Shown here: positions 22,202 through 29,953 of the stretch, in pieces
Layout: every line of letters begins with the position of its first letter
Numbering within the stretch: position 1 is the first letter of the stretch
Origin: JAUWZS01 sp964423085
GTDB taxonomy: Archaea; Aenigmatarchaeota; Aenigmatarchaeia; CG10238-14; SCSR01
Direction: 5' to 3'
Length of the DNA: 31,428 nucleotides
NCBI GenBank assembly: GCA_964423085.1
Contig: CAYRDB010000007.1
Location: 1-31,428, forward strand
Notes under the pieces: generated by a model
The model's database searches: none
What the model was told of the DNA's origin: nothing
Seen by the model: the letters and a program-made list of their open reading frames with translations, nothing else
Program-made: the position numbers and the translations under genes

Positions 22202-22764
22202 TCCCTTATGTTTCCTCTCATCTCCTGGTGCCACAGCCAGAACAGTAGGAGCAGGGCCTCCGCTGACACAAGTATGCTCAGAGACGGTATTGATGTATAG
22301 ACTTCAATCATGCCGACAATGTTCAAGTCCACCATATAGTCGCTTATCGGATAGAACGGCATCACATATCCTGTCAGCACACCGTCCAGTATAAGGTGTA
22401 TGGAGAATCCTATGAAAAGCACCAGGAACAGCTTTCCGAACGACCTGCTCTTTAGCAATGGTGCTTTTTTCATCTTCCTTATTCTGGGTATGACGTAGTA
22501 GAAAAGCGCAAAGAATCCGAGGAAAGCAAGCGGTATCCATATGTTGTGCAGGATTATCCTGTGCCCCACCTCGGACTCGGGGAATGACGTGCCTAGTATT
22601 TCGGACATCCTGTACATAATCAAGTCCAGATCCGGGAGTATACCAGCCAGCCCGACAACGAATATGTGCCTCCTAGAGAAGAATTTGCCGATTTTCTTGA
22701 ACCTGTCCCTTAAAATCTCCAGGAATATTATCGGCACCAGTATGTGCATTGCCGCCAGTACCAT
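22192..22764 (-). CDS. YdjM/DUF457-like membrane-bound hydrolase
   Basis: A 190-aa membrane protein of the YdjM (LexA-regulated, putative metal-dependent hydrolase) type. The family's polar motifs within hydrophobic segments are visible: AGILPDLDLI (two Asp), HRIILHN (two His), and HLILDGVL (His, Asp), with helices at about 4-18, 35-48, 75-92, 108-127 and 158-180. These acids and histidines could bind a metal at the membrane face. An ATG at 22749 is an alternative start. A TATA-like TTTAATATA about 26 nt upstream of 22764 supports the longer one. Activity is not established for the family. Confidence 0.82.
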   Translation of the reverse strand: MVLAAMHILVPIIFLEILRDRFKKIGKFFSRRHIFVVGLAGILPDLDLIMYRMSEILGTSFPESEVGHRIILHNIWIPLAFLGFFALFYYVIPRIRKMKKAPLLKSRSFGKLFLVLFIGFSIHLILDGVLTGYVMPFYPISDYMVDLNIVGMIEVYTSIPSLSILVSAEALLLLFWLWHQEMRGNIRDYF

Positions 22765-22858
22765 ACATAGAATTTATCCTGCGCTATATTAAATGTTCGG
22801 AGCCACCACTGGTAATGGTCGCAATCAATTATAGGCGCCCATTTTCAAACTAACTTTC

Positions 22859-23530
22859 ATGAAAAAATATCTAGTCGTGGGCCTTTGCGTTGCGGTTTCC
22901 GTGCTTGTTCTTTCGTCAGTAGCCGCTTCCGGAATAGAATTCACAGGCTTCTTCAAGGCGTTCGACAAGACAATTTCTCCGGGAGAAAATTATGAGAAGA
23001 ACATAACCGTGAGGAAGTACTACAACATGACTTTCCGATTCAGGAAGGATAACAGCACCTCAGACCTTTCGTTCACAGGAAGCAATATAACAGTTTTGCT
23101 AAAGGACTCCAGCGGTTCGGTCCTATTCTCGGGCACTGGGGTGGAAAAAGGGAAGATGTACACTGTCATGGAAGTCCGGGAAATAAATGCCATACATTCA
23201 GTCTCGGCTTACGGCATGGACAATTACATGGATGTGGTCGACCAGGCATTGAATGGAGACCTGTCGTTCACAGGCACGTCTGCTTATCTGACAATCCGCG
23301 TCAGCAACATGCCCTATTCAAATGCGACAATACACGGATATGTTGTGGACGGCCTGACAGGAGAACTTGTGGCGAATGCGACTGTGTACGCTTTCGAGAA
23401 CGATGCTGAAACTTCTTCCACTCCTGTCGCTCACTGCCTTAGCGGGCCTGATGGTTTGTATTCAATGGAGTTTGAAATAGATTCCAAAAAGTCCCTTGAC
23501 ATTTACGTGGAAGGATATTATGCGTCTTAA
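22859..23530 (+). CDS. Exported protein with carboxypeptidase-regulatory-like Ig domain
   Basis: Predicted secreted protein of 223 aa. The signal peptide (1-24) ends VAASG. The middle (30-150) is beta-rich with several N-x-S/T sites. The C-terminal portion (about 155-223) has ATIHGYVVDGLTGELVANATVYAFEND and GPDGLYSMEF, the pattern of CarboxypepD_reg (transthyretin-like) beta-sandwich domains. No membrane anchor follows, so it may be released or held by partners. A TATA-like AATTATAG about 28 nt before the ATG suggests a leaderless transcript. It meets the convergent DUF5667-like gene with zero bases between stops. Confidence 0.82.
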   Translation: MKKYLVVGLCVAVSVLVLSSVAASGIEFTGFFKAFDKTISPGENYEKNITVRKYYNMTFRFRKDNSTSDLSFTGSNITVLLKDSSGSVLFSGTGVEKGKMYTVMEVREINAIHSVSAYGMDNYMDVVDQALNGDLSFTGTSAYLTIRVSNMPYSNATIHGYVVDGLTGELVANATVYAFENDAETSSTPVAHCLSGPDGLYSMEFEIDSKKSLDIYVEGYYAS

Positions 23531-24166
23531 TCAGGCGTTGGGATTGTTCCCAGAGCTTGCCTGATTCCCATTTGAAGAATTACCATTTTCCGAGTTTCCT
23601 GACTGAGAAGTGCTGCCTTGATTCTGGTTTCCGATTGTAGTGGTTGTTTGACCATACTGGTTTGAATTGCCCAGCATTGCTCTCACCCTCTCCTGGTTCT
23701 GCTCTGCGTTCTGGAGCGCGTTCTGCAATCCTTCTTGCGCGTCTTCAGGGGCGTTCTCCATGACCCTCTGCAACACTCTTACGTGCTTGCCAACTGTCTG
23801 TTCTGTCCACTGGTCTATTTCGTCCATTGTAAAGTTCCTGAGCCTCATATTTTCAGAAAGCTTGTTGGCTTCCTGCACTCTCGCCTGGTACTTTAGCATC
23901 AGGCTGTTCACAAGGCCGCTGTTTTCCTTCTGCATCATAACTTCAGCTTCAGCCAGTCTCCTCTCAGCGAACTGGTAGTTTAGCATGACTTTCTCCCTCT
24001 CCTGGAATGTGAACGCCATTTGCACGTCCTCGAAGAACGTTTTGAATCCATAGAATGGATTGTCTGGTAGAATTCCAGGATCCTCAAGCGTTTCAGTTTC
24101 TGCTATAACACCAACTGGTAATGCAATCAGCAACGACAATGCTAGTGCCAAAAAAGCATTCTTCAT
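23531..24166 (-). CDS. Exported DUF5667-like protein
   Basis: A 211-aa secreted protein. The signal peptide (1-22) is followed by DPGILPDNPFYGFKTFFEDVQMAFTFQEREKVMLNYQFAERRLAEAE, the signature of the DUF5667 helical domain as I recall it, which extends to about residue 140. The last 65 residues are low-complexity Gln/Asn/Ser/Gly (with TTTT), perhaps a wall- or S-layer-spanning tail. The function of the family is unknown. It faces the tiny membrane-protein genes across a 152-nt divergent region (24167-24318). Confidence 0.88.
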   Translation of the reverse strand: MKNAFLALALSLLIALPVGVIAETETLEDPGILPDNPFYGFKTFFEDVQMAFTFQEREKVMLNYQFAERRLAEAEVMMQKENSGLVNSLMLKYQARVQEANKLSENMRLRNFTMDEIDQWTEQTVGKHVRVLQRVMENAPEDAQEGLQNALQNAEQNQERVRAMLGNSNQYGQTTTTIGNQNQGSTSQSGNSENGNSSNGNQASSGNNPNA

Positions 24167-24278
24167 ACTGTATCTATGGGAAGCCGCCGTTAATAAAGTT
24201 TATTTTTTGTTAATTGTACAGCATATCCGATGAAATGGTTCATATTTTTCTGCTTGATTCAGCGAACAAAAACAAAGT

Positions 24279-24299
24279 TTATAAGGCGGGTCCTTATAA
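24279..24299. promoter_or_regulatory. Palindromic TATA element in a divergent promoter region
   Basis: TTATAAGG (24279-24286), spacer CGGGT, then CCTTATAA (24292-24299): perfect 8-bp inverted arms. The left arm, with the preceding T, reads TTTATAAG, a good TATA box about 35-40 nt before the ATG at 24319. The right arm reads as the same box on the minus strand. It may give divergent transcription or bind a symmetric regulator. Confidence 0.55.
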
Positions 24300-24318
24300 T
24301 CATTATTAAGGTAATCTC

Positions 24319-24663
24319 ATGAAAATGAACAAACTAGGACACTGGTCATTCATCCTAGGAGTGGCAATAGCGATAGTCGCTGGACTTGCCACAGGATTGG
24401 CCGGATTCCAGAATGAATGGATAGCCACAATCCTGGTAATCCTGGGTGTGGTAGTGGGATTCCTAAACATATCCGAGAAGGAAATATCTTCCTTCCTGAT
24501 AGCTGCGATAGCCCTTCTTGTGGCAGGAGCAGCTGGACTCGGTAGCCTTCCGGTAATAGGCCCTAGCATATTGGGACCGATACTGGTGAACATCGCGACA
24601 TTCGTTGCCCCAGCGGCAGTGATAGTTGCCCTCAAGGCTGTCTACAGTTTAGGAAAGAAGTGA
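24319..24663 (+). CDS. Small four-helix membrane protein (114 aa)
   Basis: Hydrophobic protein of unknown function with helices at about 9-28, 35-50, 56-78 and 87-108, joined by short loops. The loop ISEKEISSF between helices 2 and 3 and a basic C-terminus (SLGKK) are the main polar parts. AAGGT lies 6 nt before the ATG, and a palindromic TATA element lies upstream. I recall similar small membrane proteins in DPANN genomes but know no function. A strong terminator follows directly. Confidence 0.8.
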   Translation: MKMNKLGHWSFILGVAIAIVAGLATGLAGFQNEWIATILVILGVVVGFLNISEKEISSFLIAAIALLVAGAAGLGSLPVIGPSILGPILVNIATFVAPAAVIVALKAVYSLGKK

Positions 24664-24689
24664 ATTTGAAAATTCTTTTTTTATTTTTT
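24662..24689 (+). terminator. Hairpin plus oligo-T terminator
   Basis: GAATT (24662-24666), a 4-nt loop, then AATTC (24671-24675), followed by T7-A-T6 (24676-24689). It overlaps the stop codon of the 114-aa gene. The T tract alone is enough for archaeal termination; the short A/T-rich stem may be incidental. Confidence 0.6.
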
Positions 24690-24717
24690 ATTATACACCC
24701 GAATCAGGGTAATGCAT

Positions 24718-24906
24718 ATGAATAGAAAATCTGCATATTTTTTGATTGGCGCTGTCGGCTTTCTGGCAGCTTCAATACTATCCTTCTCCGGCGTGATGTT
24801 CGACAGCGTCGACCTTTCCAGCATAATGGGCTATATATGGGTCGTGCTTGCAATCGCGTGCGGCTGCGTGTTCTTCATGAGCTTCAGAAAGAAGAAGCGG
24901 GCTTGA
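24718..24906 (+). CDS. Two-helix small membrane protein (62 aa)
   Basis: Short protein with helices at about 6-25 and 35-54 and a strongly basic end (SFRKKKRA), which should lie in the cytoplasm. I prefer the ATG at 24718 to that at 24712 because AGGGT is well spaced only from the former. It stands between a terminator and the beta-propeller gene. Function unknown. Confidence 0.65.
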   Translation: MNRKSAYFLIGAVGFLAASILSFSGVMFDSVDLSSIMGYIWVVLAIACGCVFFMSFRKKKRA

Positions 24907-24948
24907 ATAGCGCATCTTGTTTTATTATCCAGGGTGCAATCTAATATT

Positions 24949-26793
24949 ATGAGAAAAGGTTTCCTTCTGCCTATGATTGTCTTTTCAGCATTTCTTTTTA
25001 TGATGTGTTCTGCCTGTGCCGAAGACACGTCCTCTTACGGCATAGTGCCTAAACTGACAGACGCTGAGACAATTGACGCGCCCGTGCTTGAAAACGACGG
25101 AGTATACCCTTTCTACGGAACTGTGTGCACCAACTACACATACAAGGTCACATACAGGGACGCTGAAGGGAGGCCGCCCGAGTATGTCAGGATATGGCTC
25201 AACGGCGAATGGCACGACATGTCAAACGCGGGTGGGGACTATTCGACAGGCGCGCTGTATGTGTACAATTATGTCCCGTATTCCGGAACCCAGCTTTTCT
25301 ATTATTTCGAGGCCAGCAACGGTGTCGGCAAGTCCAGGGCGGGAATCATAGACAGCCCTGATCAGGGGCCTGTCTTCTTCTCGGAGAGTCTTGAAAACAA
25401 CCAAATAATTCTGGTTGACAAAGACGGCGGCCTTGTATGGGCTCATGCGACCGGGAGCGACTGGGTGGAAGGCGTCTCCATATCCGAGAGCGGCAGCACA
25501 GTAGCCGCAGTCACAGAGCACTACATATATGTCTTTTCTGAAAACGGCCTTTCATGGCAGTACTGCACTTCCTGCTATGTTCCTGAAGTCATGATGGGCG
25601 CAGCCAATGCTGTCGGCGTCTCAGCTGACGGCAACTACATAGCGGCCACTCTCGGCAGCACATTGTACTTTTTCGAGTCTGGCAGCAACGTGTCCCTATG
25701 GTCTGCCAACATCCAAACAAATTCTATCGGGCTCGCAATATCAGAGGACGGCGGCTATGTCGCAGTCTCTGCTGGAGACATGCTGCACTTTTTCGACAGG
25801 AACGGGACAAAGTTGTGGGACTATCAGGCGAACAACCCGGGATATGACACTGACGGGGAGGCTTACAGGCCCGCAATCACACCGGACGCCAGCTACATAG
25901 CGATGTCCACCGGGTGCCCCGACAGGAGGGCGTATATGTTTTCAATTGACGGCGACCTGATTTTCAGGAGCGAGATGCTTACCACAGATTCTCCTGTGCA
26001 CAAGTCTGCGATATCCGACGACGGTGGTCTGGTCGCTTACTCTGCTGACAACATGGACGGCAAGGAAATCGTGTTTGCGTATGACAATTCGGGAACCCGG
26101 CTCTGGACGTATTCCAATCCCAGCGACTCCACTGCGAGGGCTGTTGACGTGTCCGCTGACGGTAGCTATGTGGCAGCCGGGACCAGCAAAGGCCAGGTGT
26201 ACCTGCTTTCCAAGGACGGCGATCTGGTTTGGAAGTTCTCAGACGCGGGCGATTTTAAGCAGTTCGGCGAGGTAAAGTTCAGCCCGGATGGTGATTATCT
26301 TGCAGCAGGGGGGACCACAAAGAAAATCTACATGTTTTCTGTCGGGAGCAATGCCCCGTTATGGGAGCACGAGGCGTCCACATGGATTACAAAGATTGAC
26401 TTCAACGGCGAGTATGTGGTCGCCGGGACGGGCGCGAGGGAGTATATGTTCGAGGGCGCAAGCGTAGGCTCTGACGCAGTGGAGTGCGAAGAGATAAAGC
26501 AGTTCACGGATTGGATGTCGGCTGGCGCCAGCGGGGCGTCGGGTACACCAGTGTGCGGTAACACCATATGCGAGCCGGACATGGGCGAGACCGAGAGCAA
26601 TTGCCCTTCGGACTGCATGACAGGATATCACATGATAGACGATGAAACCGGGCAACCCGGCGATGAAACTGATCAGCAAGAAGAAAACGAGACAGACGAC
26701 AATATCCCGGCCGGGCTCAGGACTTGCGAAGGCATAATGGACGCAATACTGAATTTCTTCTCTTCGCTATTCGGGAATCCAATATGCGTATGA
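24949..26793 (+). CDS. Exported beta-propeller (WD40/PQQ-like) protein with Cys-rich motif
   Basis: Secreted protein of 614 aa. The signal peptide (about 1-24) ends CSACA. An Ig-like region follows (about 35-130). About eight repeats of 35-45 aa run from about 150 to 510, each with a pattern like ISxDGxYVA followed by LYFFxxxGxxLW, the hallmark of WD40/PQQ-type propellers. Then comes a cysteine motif (CGNTICEPDMGE) like that in the protein at 6945-8474, an acidic linker (about 570-590), and an amphipathic tail with two Cys (CEGIMDAILNFF to the end). The ATG at 24949 has a TATA-like TTTTATTAT about 26 nt upstream; the GTG at 24934 is less likely. The role is probably binding outside the cell. 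Confidence 0.88.
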   Translation: MRKGFLLPMIVFSAFLFMMCSACAEDTSSYGIVPKLTDAETIDAPVLENDGVYPFYGTVCTNYTYKVTYRDAEGRPPEYVRIWLNGEWHDMSNAGGDYSTGALYVYNYVPYSGTQLFYYFEASNGVGKSRAGIIDSPDQGPVFFSESLENNQIILVDKDGGLVWAHATGSDWVEGVSISESGSTVAAVTEHYIYVFSENGLSWQYCTSCYVPEVMMGAANAVGVSADGNYIAATLGSTLYFFESGSNVSLWSANIQTNSIGLAISEDGGYVAVSAGDMLHFFDRNGTKLWDYQANNPGYDTDGEAYRPAITPDASYIAMSTGCPDRRAYMFSIDGDLIFRSEMLTTDSPVHKSAISDDGGLVAYSADNMDGKEIVFAYDNSGTRLWTYSNPSDSTARAVDVSADGSYVAAGTSKGQVYLLSKDGDLVWKFSDAGDFKQFGEVKFSPDGDYLAAGGTTKKIYMFSVGSNAPLWEHEASTWITKIDFNGEYVVAGTGAREYMFEGASVGSDAVECEEIKQFTDWMSAGASGASGTPVCGNTICEPDMGETESNCPSDCMTGYHMIDDETGQPGDETDQQEENETDDNIPAGLRTCEGIMDAILNFFSSLFGNPICV

Positions 26794-26795
26794 GT

Positions 26796-28001
26796 CTATT
26801 CATACCTAAGCGCCTCTATCGGATTCATCTTTGCCGCCTTCCTGGCTGGTATGAAGCCTGACACAACTCCGACAACAACTGCGAAAGACATGCCCACAGC
26901 AAGTAGCGTGGGTGTCACTGCGGTCTGTATGCTTATTCCGAGGTAGACCGAGGCCTGCGATATCACTCCGGACAGCACTATGCCAAGGCCGCAACCCAGC
27001 ACGCCTCCTATCAATCCTATTATAGCCGCTTCTATAAGGAATATCTCAAGTATGTTCTTCTGCGTAGCCCCTATCGACTTCATTATCCCTATCTCTTTCG
27101 TCCTCTCAATCACTGTCATGAACATTGTGTTGGCTATGCCTATGCCCGCCACCAGCAGGGATATTGCAGCTATCGCTCCGAGAAGAAGGGAAAGCATGTT
27201 AAGTATGCCGCCTATCTGCTCTGCGAGCTGAACCGTGCTCATTGCAGTGAAAGCATCCTCGCCGTGCTCCTTGTCGAGATATTCCTGTATGATATCCCCT
27301 GTGGTTTCCATCATGCTAGAGTCCGCTACCTTAACAAGTATGTACCCTATGTCTTCGGTTCCCGCCACTTCTTTGAATCCTTCCAGAGGCATTATTACCG
27401 CAGCGTCGTCCTGGGAGTTGCCCTGCTGCTTCAGGATTCCAACCACCCTAACATCCACGCCTTTGATGCTGAGCTTGTCGCGTATGCGCACTTCGTCCGG
27501 GTATATGTCGTTCGCCACGCTGTACCCAACGACGCACGAGTACTTGTCGCCCTTTTTCGGGAATCTTCCAGCACCCAGTTCGTATCCTTGAACGTCGGAG
27601 AAAAAGTCTTCCGAAACGTCCATATCAACACCTATTACAACGACTGGCATTGAGTTTCCCTTGTACTCAACAGGAATTGACTGCATGCTGACAGGTATTG
27701 CCAGCTCCACACCTCTAATTCTTTCTATATTGTCCACGTCTTTGTTTGTCAGCTTGTCTGAGACTGTAGGCGCGCCGAAGCCAGACATGCCGAATCCGGA
27801 TGTCACTATTATTTTGTTGGCGCCGAAGCTGGAGAATGCGTCCTCCACGGTTGCTTTAGTCCCCTCGCCTATTGAAACGAGGGATACAATGGCCGCTATG
27901 CCTATGACTATTCCGAGAACTGTAAGAACGCTCCTGGATTTTCTCTCCTTAACGCTGTTTATTGCCATTATCAAGCTTTCGCGCTCAAGTTCGAACGACA
28001 A
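26796..28001 (-). CDS. MacB/FtsX-type ABC transporter permease
   Basis: Membrane subunit of a type VII (MacB/LolC-like) ABC system, 401 aa. The N-terminal cytoplasmic helix and first membrane helix (about 20-42) lead to the MacB periplasmic-core-like domain (about 50-240). Three C-terminal helices follow (about 275-300, 325-350, 362-385), with the FtsX motif ERTKEIGIMKSIGATQKNI and the end ARKAAKMNPIEALRYE. Such systems transmit mechanical force across the membrane and do not carry small solutes. It is third in an operon after the ATPase and an exported CARDB-like protein. Confidence 0.94.
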   Translation of the reverse strand: MSFELERESLIMAINSVKERKSRSVLTVLGIVIGIAAIVSLVSIGEGTKATVEDAFSSFGANKIIVTSGFGMSGFGAPTVSDKLTNKDVDNIERIRGVELAIPVSMQSIPVEYKGNSMPVVVIGVDMDVSEDFFSDVQGYELGAGRFPKKGDKYSCVVGYSVANDIYPDEVRIRDKLSIKGVDVRVVGILKQQGNSQDDAAVIMPLEGFKEVAGTEDIGYILVKVADSSMMETTGDIIQEYLDKEHGEDAFTAMSTVQLAEQIGGILNMLSLLLGAIAAISLLVAGIGIANTMFMTVIERTKEIGIMKSIGATQKNILEIFLIEAAIIGLIGGVLGCGLGIVLSGVISQASVYLGISIQTAVTPTLLAVGMSFAVVVGVVSGFIPARKAAKMNPIEALRYE

Positions 28002-28024
28002 GATCCCACCTACAAATACAAGCG

Positions 28025-29236
28025 CTACTTTTTAAATATCCTTGCGAAAATTTTAGAGACGGACTTTCTCTTCCAGTATATCAGAACAGCTATAACCACT
28101 AATCCGGCTATTTGCATCCACGCAGGTATCTCGACTGGGGGGATGTCCTCGACTTTGAGAGTCAGGCTCTCTTCTAGGGTGTACTCGTTGTTGTACACGT
28201 CCCTGTACACAATGGTCACAGGAAGCTCATAGTTTCCCGGAAGTGCGGACTTGGTGTTCAGCGACACAGATACTGTGTCGAAATCGTCCTTGTCGAGCGA
28301 TCCTATGTAATACTGATTAGGTGTAACTGGCAGTGACGAGTTTTCATATCCGAATATCAGCGTAAGAGCCTCCGCAGATCCTGTTCCTCGATTGGCAACT
28401 GATATGGTGATGTCTGACTGGTAATAACTGTATATTCCTCCGTCAGTCTCGAGAGCTATTACAAATTCTGGCTCTCCTGATATTGCCATGCCCACGTATT
28501 TCTGGTCGGAATGGCTGACTCCCGCTTCGTCGTAGTATGAAACTGCTAGCGGAATGCTGTACGCGCTTATGTCAGCGTTCCTGTCTATCGCGACCGAGAA
28601 TTTAGCAATCTTTGAAGAGCCTATTGCTATATTTCCAAGATAGCTCTCCGAGTCGCCGTCCAGCGGCACCAGCGGAACGTCCGAGCTGTCTATTGATACA
28701 ACTACGTCCTTAATCCCGGTTTTGCCTATGTTATCTATAGCAACCGACATTTCCACAACCGATCCTGGGGTTATTACGTCCTTGTCGTAGGAGACCTCGC
28801 CTATTTTCACAATCGACCTCTGGTCTATGTCAAATGCGACAAAGTTGCTTATGGTGGTGTATGTGGACGCCTGTCCTTCGTAGTATTTTACTGAAAATGG
28901 CAATGCGACCGAGCTTTCGGAAACCGTGTCCTTTATTTTGATGGGAACTGTCACCTGCGCCGATCCTCCTGGGGAAACGGTTCCTACCTGGTAGACGGTT
29001 TTGCCGTATTCGGCGTATGTGCTGGCTTTCATGGTCAGCTCTATGGCCCTAGCATAGTCCGAGCCGGTGTTGCTGAACGTCAGCACGATATTCCCGCTGT
29101 CCCCAGGCCCGATGCTGGACGGAATTGTGTAATGTGTCACTGACAGCGAAGCATACGCTGCCGCAGCGCTATGAGAGGCCGCTAAGCATACTATTGCAAA
29201 AACAGCGATTGATAACAGAATCTTCCTAGCCATCAT
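28025..29236 (-). CDS. Exported CARDB/COG1361-like beta-sandwich protein of the ABC operon
   Basis: Membrane-anchored extracytoplasmic protein of 403 aa. A signal peptide (1-27, ending SAAAA) is followed by three to four Ig-like repeats (about 30-365). Repeated phrases include GPGDSGNIVLTFSNTGSDYARAIELT, TPGSVVEMSVAIDNIGKTGIKDVVVSID and YYQSDITISVANRGTGSAEALTLIFG, as in CARDB/S-layer-like COG1361 domains. A single helix (about 374-391) and a basic cytoplasmic tail (KRKSVSKIFARIFKK) end it. The start overlaps the ATPase stop (ATGA), so synthesis is coupled; it is very likely a working partner of the transporter. Confidence 0.9.
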   Translation of the reverse strand: MMARKILLSIAVFAIVCLAASHSAAAAYASLSVTHYTIPSSIGPGDSGNIVLTFSNTGSDYARAIELTMKASTYAEYGKTVYQVGTVSPGGSAQVTVPIKIKDTVSESSVALPFSVKYYEGQASTYTTISNFVAFDIDQRSIVKIGEVSYDKDVITPGSVVEMSVAIDNIGKTGIKDVVVSIDSSDVPLVPLDGDSESYLGNIAIGSSKIAKFSVAIDRNADISAYSIPLAVSYYDEAGVSHSDQKYVGMAISGEPEFVIALETDGGIYSYYQSDITISVANRGTGSAEALTLIFGYENSSLPVTPNQYYIGSLDKDDFDTVSVSLNTKSALPGNYELPVTIVYRDVYNNEYTLEESLTLKVEDIPPVEIPAWMQIAGLVVIAVLIYWKRKSVSKIFARIFKK

Positions 29237-29928
29237 CTATCACTTGTTATCTTACCGTCTTTCATTCTTATAGTCCTTTGCGCGCATTTCCCCACATGTT
29301 CGTCGTGAGTTATCATTACAATGGTCTTTCCGTCTTTCTGCAACCCTTTGAATATCTTTATGATTTCCTCTCCCGTTTTCGAGTCTAGGTTTCCTGTAGG
29401 CTCGTCGGCCAGTATGAAGACCGGGTCGTTGGCGAGCGCTCTTGCTATGGCCACTCTCTGCCTTTCCCCGCCAGACAGCTCTCCTGGCCTGTTTCCCATC
29501 CTTTCCCCAAGGCCGACATCTTTCAGAAGCTTTCTGGCCCTTTTGAGCCTCTCTTCCTTTTCCACGCCCTTGAATATCATTGGGAGCTCGACGTTCTGTA
29601 TCGCTGTGAAGCTTGGTATTAGATTGAAAAACTGGAACACGAAACCTATGTTCTCCCTCCTCACTTTTGCAAGCTCGTCCTCGGATAGTTTGGACAGCTC
29701 CCTGCCGTTAAGGAATATCCTGCCCCTCGTTGGCACGTCCAGGCAGCCGATGCAGTTCATGAGCGTGGATTTTCCGCTTCCGGACGCGCCCTGTATTGAC
29801 ACGAAATCGCCCTGCTTGACGACAAAGTCCACACCCCTCAGCGCCTGGACCTCGGCACGGGTTCCCGCCTTGTATATTTTCCAGACGTTTCTGCACTCAA
29901 AGACAGGAGTATACTTGGATGATGCCAT
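29233..29928 (-). CDS. MacB/LolD-type ABC transporter ATPase
   Basis: Nucleotide-binding subunit of 231 aa that powers the permease encoded two genes downstream. It has Walker A GASGSGKST (about 39-47), Q-loop VFQFFNLIPSFTAIQNVELPM, the signature LSGGERQRVAIARAL (about 148-162), Walker B VFILADEPTGNLD and the His switch MITHDE. All match the LolD/MacB/FtsE group and are intact. It is the first gene of a three-gene operon and overlaps the next start by 4 nt. Confidence 0.96.
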   Translation of the reverse strand: MASSKYTPVFECRNVWKIYKAGTRAEVQALRGVDFVVKQGDFVSIQGASGSGKSTLMNCIGCLDVPTRGRIFLNGRELSKLSEDELAKVRRENIGFVFQFFNLIPSFTAIQNVELPMIFKGVEKEERLKRARKLLKDVGLGERMGNRPGELSGGERQRVAIARALANDPVFILADEPTGNLDSKTGEEIIKIFKGLQKDGKTIVMITHDEHVGKCAQRTIRMKDGKITSDR

Positions 29929-29953
29929 GCTTTAAAATTGGTGCTTCAATTCT

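Noticed and set aside
29321..29935. Open frame on the plus strand across the ABC ATPase
   Set aside because: The ATPase on the minus strand has every expected motif; this frame is its shadow.
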